A stretch of DNA of 54,380 nt. It comes from an uncultured Erysipelotrichaceae bacterium. GTDB taxonomy: Bacteria > Bacillota_I > Bacilli_A > Erysipelotrichales > Erysipelotrichaceae. Position numbers and translations under genes: made by a program. The DNA lies in the NCBI GenBank assembly GCA_947649125.1, contig CANSQL010000013.1, forward strand, positions 1-54,380. Reading direction: 5' to 3'. The first letter of the stretch is position 1, and each line of letters opens with the position of its first letter. Shown here piece by piece: positions 51,228 to 54,380 of this stretch. The notes below the pieces were generated by a model. The model saw nothing but the letters and a program-made list of their open reading frames with translations, had not been told where the DNA came from and did no database searches.

Positions 51228-52113
51228 ATTTCAGCATGTATATAAATTTCTCGGTAAAAAACAAGTGCTTCAGGACGTCAATCTTACCGTACCGGATGGC
51301 TCCGTATTCGGTCTTATCGGTGAAAACGGTGCCGGAAAATCTACTTTATTGCGTTTGTTAAGCGGTATTTATCAATGCGACGGCGGTAAGGTGCTCTTAG
51401 ACGGAGAGCGTATTTATGACAATCGAAGCTGTAAACAACAGATTCTTTTTATCAGCGACGATCCGTTTCAGTTTTTTCATTCGACCTTAGCCGATATGAA
51501 GCGCTTCTATCAAGATTGGTATGATATTGATGAAGCACTGTATTACCGATACCTAAAGCTGTTTCAGTTAGATGAACATGAGCCGCTGACTAATTTCTCC
51601 AAGGGCATGAAGCGACAGGCGTTTATTCTGTTGGGACTAGCCGCCGCTCCGCGCTATTTATTATTAGATGAAGCGTTTGACGGTCTAGACCCGATCATGC
51701 GCAGACATTTCAAACAGATCATTGCCGATCAAATCGCCGATAAGAAAATGAGTGTTATTATCTCATCTCACGATCTAAAGGAATTACAGGATTTTTGTGA
51801 CAGCTTTGCGATGCTTGAAAACGGAACGATTCAAACAAGCGGTCTGATGAACGAAGCCCTGTCAGATATTCATCATATTCAAATGGCATTTCTTACTGAA
51901 GTCAACCCGGAATGGTTTCAAGAGCTTGATATTATCACAATGCAGATCAATTCTCGTGTGGTCAAGCTTTATGTAAAGGGAGATGAAGCTCGTATCCGCA
52001 CTTATTTGGAATCACTGAAGCCGCTTGTATTGGAGCTGCTTCCGGTTCAATTAGAGGAGATGTTCATTCAAGAGGTTATTCATAATAAGGAGGCAGTTCA
52101 TCATGAGCTATGA
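51220..52113 (+). CDS. ABC transporter ATP-binding protein 2
   Basis: I start at MIEFQHVYKFLGKKQ (51220), 9 nt after GGGAG; an upstream ATG at 51211 is too close to that site. The 297 residues have GLIGENGAGKSTLLRLLSG, the signature FSKGMKRQ, YLLLDEAFDGLDP and IISSHDLKEL. It is a clear paralogue of ATPase 1, with the same C-terminal part ending LPVQLEEMF. The start overlaps the GntR stop and the end overlaps permease 2, so all five genes form one operon. Confidence 0.93.
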   Translation: MIEFQHVYKFLGKKQVLQDVNLTVPDGSVFGLIGENGAGKSTLLRLLSGIYQCDGGKVLLDGERIYDNRSCKQQILFISDDPFQFFHSTLADMKRFYQDWYDIDEALYYRYLKLFQLDEHEPLTNFSKGMKRQAFILLGLAAAPRYLLLDEAFDGLDPIMRRHFKQIIADQIADKKMSVIISSHDLKELQDFCDSFAMLENGTIQTSGLMNEALSDIHHIQMAFLTEVNPEWFQELDIITMQINSRVVKLYVKGDEARIRTYLESLKPLVLELLPVQLEEMFIQEVIHNKEAVHHEL

Positions 52114-53557
52114 GATTGCTTATTGTAAATGGATTTGGCGGCACAACAAGCGATTGTTTTTCACTTATCTGCTTACAGCCGTGACATTGCTTTTACTGCC
52201 GCAGCTGTTATTCCCTTATCAGTCAAACAGAAATTCGTTTCCGCCGCTGTATTGGTCGTGCATGGCTATGCTGCTTATCAATATGGCTTTAGCGATGCTG
52301 ATGCCGCTATATCAGTTTCGCTATTTGATGAATAAGCGCTCGGTTGATTTGTTTTATCCGCTGCCGATCAAGAAAACAAGGCTGTTTGGGCTGAATTATG
52401 CGTTCGGTGCAGCTTGTATCTGTATTCCTAATGTGTTGTTTTTATTCAGCTTTTTATGGACATCGGAAATCAATGCGTATATTCCGACGTATTTAGTGCT
52501 GACGGCAATGTTTGCGCTGATGAGCTTGATGCTTTATGCAACCATAACCTTCTTTGTGATGAAGTGTAATTCATTTTTGGATGCTTGCTTTGCCGCTGTT
52601 GCCGTGGTGCTTGTACAGCTGCTGTTGGTAACGTCCTGTATGGCCCTGTTGAACAATGTCATCCGAGAAATCTCACGTAGCGGCGGGAATATCAATGAAT
52701 TTTTCCAAACGGGGTATCTCGGCTTCTCACCGATCATGATCGGGTTTGAATGGCTGAGCGACCTTCCTGAAGCCGCGACTGATTATATGCAAAACGGCGG
52801 GAATATTTTAGCGCTTTGGCTGAAGGAAGCAGACTTCAACAGCTTCCAACCGATTGTTTATCTGTTTGTGACGGTGGGCTTCAGTATTGCCGCATGTCGT
52901 GCTTATGGAAAGCGCAAAGGAGAGGACAGTGAACAAAAAACGACCTCAAAGCTTGTATATCCGATGTTTTCTTCCTTGATTACATGTTCGTTGCTGTTGT
53001 ATGACAGCTTGAGCGCAAGCTTTTTCTGGTTTGCGGCCGTCTTGTTTTTCGTGATGAATTCATTGGCAGAGCGTAAGCTCACAATACGCCCTAAAATGCT
53101 CGGCTTTCTGTTCTACGGCGGAATGCTGTTTCTTGTGTCGAACCTGATGATTGAAACGAACGGCTTCGGCAGAATTCGTGAATTTTATGAGCCGGAGGAC
53201 ATACAGTCGGTGCTGGTGGAGTTTCATTTTTATGAGGATAGGGAAAACGATTTTGATGCGAGCTATGAAACCTCTTATTTGTTGATGGATGAATATCAAG
53301 AGGATCAAAAGCTGATTGAACAGGTTACGGCGCTGCATCGTCAGGCAACGAAGGAAACGGAGAACGGGGAAATTAATTATATGAACGGTACGGTTATGGT
53401 GAATTATGTATTGAAAAACGGCAGAAATGCTTATCGTTATTTCAGCATCTCCGAACGCGAGGAAGCAACGGTTGCGCGGTTGAAGCAGTATCTTAAGCAA
53501 CAAAAATATTCACAGGGGGAGATTATCATCGACGAGTCCTATGGCGAAGATGAGTAA
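52103..53557 (+). CDS. ABC transporter permease 2
   Basis: The 484-residue protein has six or more membrane segments in residues 20-350 and a C-terminal soluble domain of about 120 residues rich in acidic residues (EFYEPEDIQSVLVEFHFYED). It is paralogous to permease 1 in order and in the DLFYPLPIKKTRLF motif. It pairs with ATPase 2. The start overlaps the ATPase gene. No hairpin terminator is obvious behind it. Confidence 0.85.
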   Translation: MSYEIAYCKWIWRHNKRLFFTYLLTAVTLLLLPQLLFPYQSNRNSFPPLYWSCMAMLLINMALAMLMPLYQFRYLMNKRSVDLFYPLPIKKTRLFGLNYAFGAACICIPNVLFLFSFLWTSEINAYIPTYLVLTAMFALMSLMLYATITFFVMKCNSFLDACFAAVAVVLVQLLLVTSCMALLNNVIREISRSGGNINEFFQTGYLGFSPIMIGFEWLSDLPEAATDYMQNGGNILALWLKEADFNSFQPIVYLFVTVGFSIAACRAYGKRKGEDSEQKTTSKLVYPMFSSLITCSLLLYDSLSASFFWFAAVLFFVMNSLAERKLTIRPKMLGFLFYGGMLFLVSNLMIETNGFGRIREFYEPEDIQSVLVEFHFYEDRENDFDASYETSYLLMDEYQEDQKLIEQVTALHRQATKETENGEINYMNGTVMVNYVLKNGRNAYRYFSISEREEATVARLKQYLKQQKYSQGEIIIDESYGEDE

Positions 53558-53631
53558 TAATTTATTTCGTAATTCATGGCTTACTACCGTCAGGTCATTA
53601 CAGAAACGGCTGTTTTAGGAAATACGTGCAT

Positions 53632-53711
53632 TTGACATCGTGTATCATTTTGTTTACAATACCCTTATGTAATTAAGCATAGCGATAGTTTCATGTATCC
53701 GGCTATGCTTA
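53632..53711 (+). promoter_or_regulatory. Promoter and leader hairpin of the phosphatase gene
   Basis: TTGACA (53632-53637), 17 bp, TACAAT (53655-53660). The leader of ~80 nt begins with a 9-bp stem AAGCATAGC/GCTATGCTT (53675-53710) with an inner GATA/TATC pair. I do not match it to a known riboswitch. Confidence 0.65.
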
Positions 53712-53746
53712 CATCGCAGTGAAAGAGTAGGTATAAGGAGACGGGT

Positions 53747-54283
53747 ATGAAGCTTTTTATCACAAGACACGGACAAACGGATTGGAATCTGCGCGGTATT
53801 ATTCAAGGCACAACAGATATTACATTAAATGACACCGGTCGTGCACAGGCACTGACTGTCGCAGAAGAATTGAAAGAGGAAAAGCTGGATGCGATCATTG
53901 TTTCTCCGCTGAAGCGCGCAGTGGAAACTGCGGAAATCATCAATCAATGGCATCAGCATCCGATTCAATGTGATGAGCGATTGGCTGAAAGATGCTTCGG
54001 TGATTATGAGGGGACACCCATTGCCGATTTTGATTTCTGCGGCTTTTGGAATCAAGAAAAAGAGGCGGACTTTCCCTCTTGTGAAAAAACCTCTGATTTC
54101 TTTCTGCGTGTTCATTCGTTTATTGAGGAATGCCGTGTGAAATATGCGAAGCAAGCTGTACTGGTCGTCGCTCACGGCGGTGTTTCTCTGCCGTTTTATA
54201 CGTACTTCAAGGAAATTGAGAACGATCACGATATGCGCCGTTATATGCTAAATAACTGCGAGGTTGCGTGTTATGAGCTTTAG
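53747..54283 (+). CDS. Histidine phosphatase, phosphoglycerate mutase-like
   Basis: The 178 residues start MKLFITRHGQTDWNLRGIIQG, the RHG motif with the phosphate-accepting histidine at 8. IIVSPLKRAVETAEII holds the second arginine (about 57), DERLAERCFGDYEG the acid (about 82), and VLVVAHGGVSLPF the second histidine (about 146). It is short, as in CobC/GpmB-like members that act on sugar phosphates or cobalamin intermediates rather than in glycolysis. The substrate cannot be told. AAGGAG precedes the ATG. Confidence 0.9.
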   Translation: MKLFITRHGQTDWNLRGIIQGTTDITLNDTGRAQALTVAEELKEEKLDAIIVSPLKRAVETAEIINQWHQHPIQCDERLAERCFGDYEGTPIADFDFCGFWNQEKEADFPSCEKTSDFFLRVHSFIEECRVKYAKQAVLVVAHGGVSLPFYTYFKEIENDHDMRRYMLNNCEVACYEL

Positions 54284-54334
54284 TCAGTTAACAGCTTTCT
54301 GTCATTAATGAGTTCGAATAGATCTAATAAACAT

Positions 54335-54358
54335 CCACCAGCCTAGCTGGTGGTTTTT
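54335..54358 (+). terminator. Strong hairpin CCACCAGC-CTA-GCTGGTGG with T-run
   Basis: An 8-bp perfect stem with a CTA loop is followed by TTTTT. It may simply terminate the phosphatase transcript. Such hairpins also mark ends of IS200/IS605-type elements, and the window stops 22 nt later, so this cannot be settled. Confidence 0.6.
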
Positions 54359-54380
54359 ACGTAATCGCCCCAAGGGGCTC

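Noticed and set aside
53661-53746. T-box or other riboswitch before the phosphatase gene
   Set aside because: There is a good hairpin but no specifier/antiterminator pattern and no terminator, so I call it only a leader hairpin.

Overview
The window looks like a chromosomal segment of a low-GC Gram-positive bacterium (Bacillota). This is inferred from the Shine-Dalgarno-rich starts, the pth-mfd order, a yybP-ykoY manganese riboswitch in front of mntP, a YtrA-type GntR/ABC operon, PBSX-type tail genes and a LoaP-like NusG paralogue. An Erysipelotrichia-like gut organism is my guess, not shown.

Layout. (1) 1-875: C-terminal end of a large cell-surface protein with PDG and DxDxDG repeats. (2) 930-3900: an array of small type I toxin-antitoxin-like units. 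Each unit has a ~60 nt plus-strand RNA converging on a minus-strand mRNA for a 23-residue hydrophobic peptide. There are three complete copies, one antitoxin-only relic and one related longer RNA, with a GNAT acetyltransferase gene between copies. (3) 3906-9185: a membrane protein, pth and mfd, read as one plus-strand unit. (4) 9572-26360, minus strand: a contractile phage-tail locus (XRE regulator, activator-like protein, tail terminator, sheath, tube, chaperone with a -1 frameshift, tape measure, baseplate, two fibre genes, glycosyltransferase-domain protein, holin, amidase). It has no head, terminase, portal or integrase gene, so it is best read as an R-type tailocin. (5) 26770-41206, minus strand: a Wzx/Wzy-type surface polysaccharide operon, visibly more AT-rich than its flanks. 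Its leader carries two intrinsic terminators and is preceded by two NusG-family genes. (6) 42746-43889: a tyrosine recombinase gene enclosed by 24-bp perfect inverted repeats. The enclosed segment also carries the only promoter I can find for the nusG/polysaccharide operon, so this looks like an invertible phase-variation switch, at present ON. (7) 43905-54283: riboswitch-controlled mntP, a lipoprotein, nagA, an AlbA/ATPase-type regulator with a seven-copy helically phased operator array, a two-transporter GntR-controlled ABC operon, and a histidine phosphatase. The window closes with a strong hairpin.

How the parts may work together. The polysaccharide is probably uronic-acid rich (UDP-glucose dehydrogenase and UDP-glucuronate 4-epimerase), O-acylated (MBOAT plus AlgX/DltD-like protein) and possibly amino-acid decorated (TupA-like ATP-grasp domain fused to the polymerase). 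Its expression would need two conditions: the invertible promoter facing the right way, and antitermination through the leader. The adjacent tailocin has two alternative fibres and a glycosyltransferase-domain protein. Surface glycan is a usual tailocin receptor, so capsule phase variation next to a tailocin locus is a plausible functional pairing (inference). I consider the toxin-antitoxin array with co-varying RNA pairing sites, the invertible promoter with tandem NusG genes, and the phased operator array the most interesting observations.
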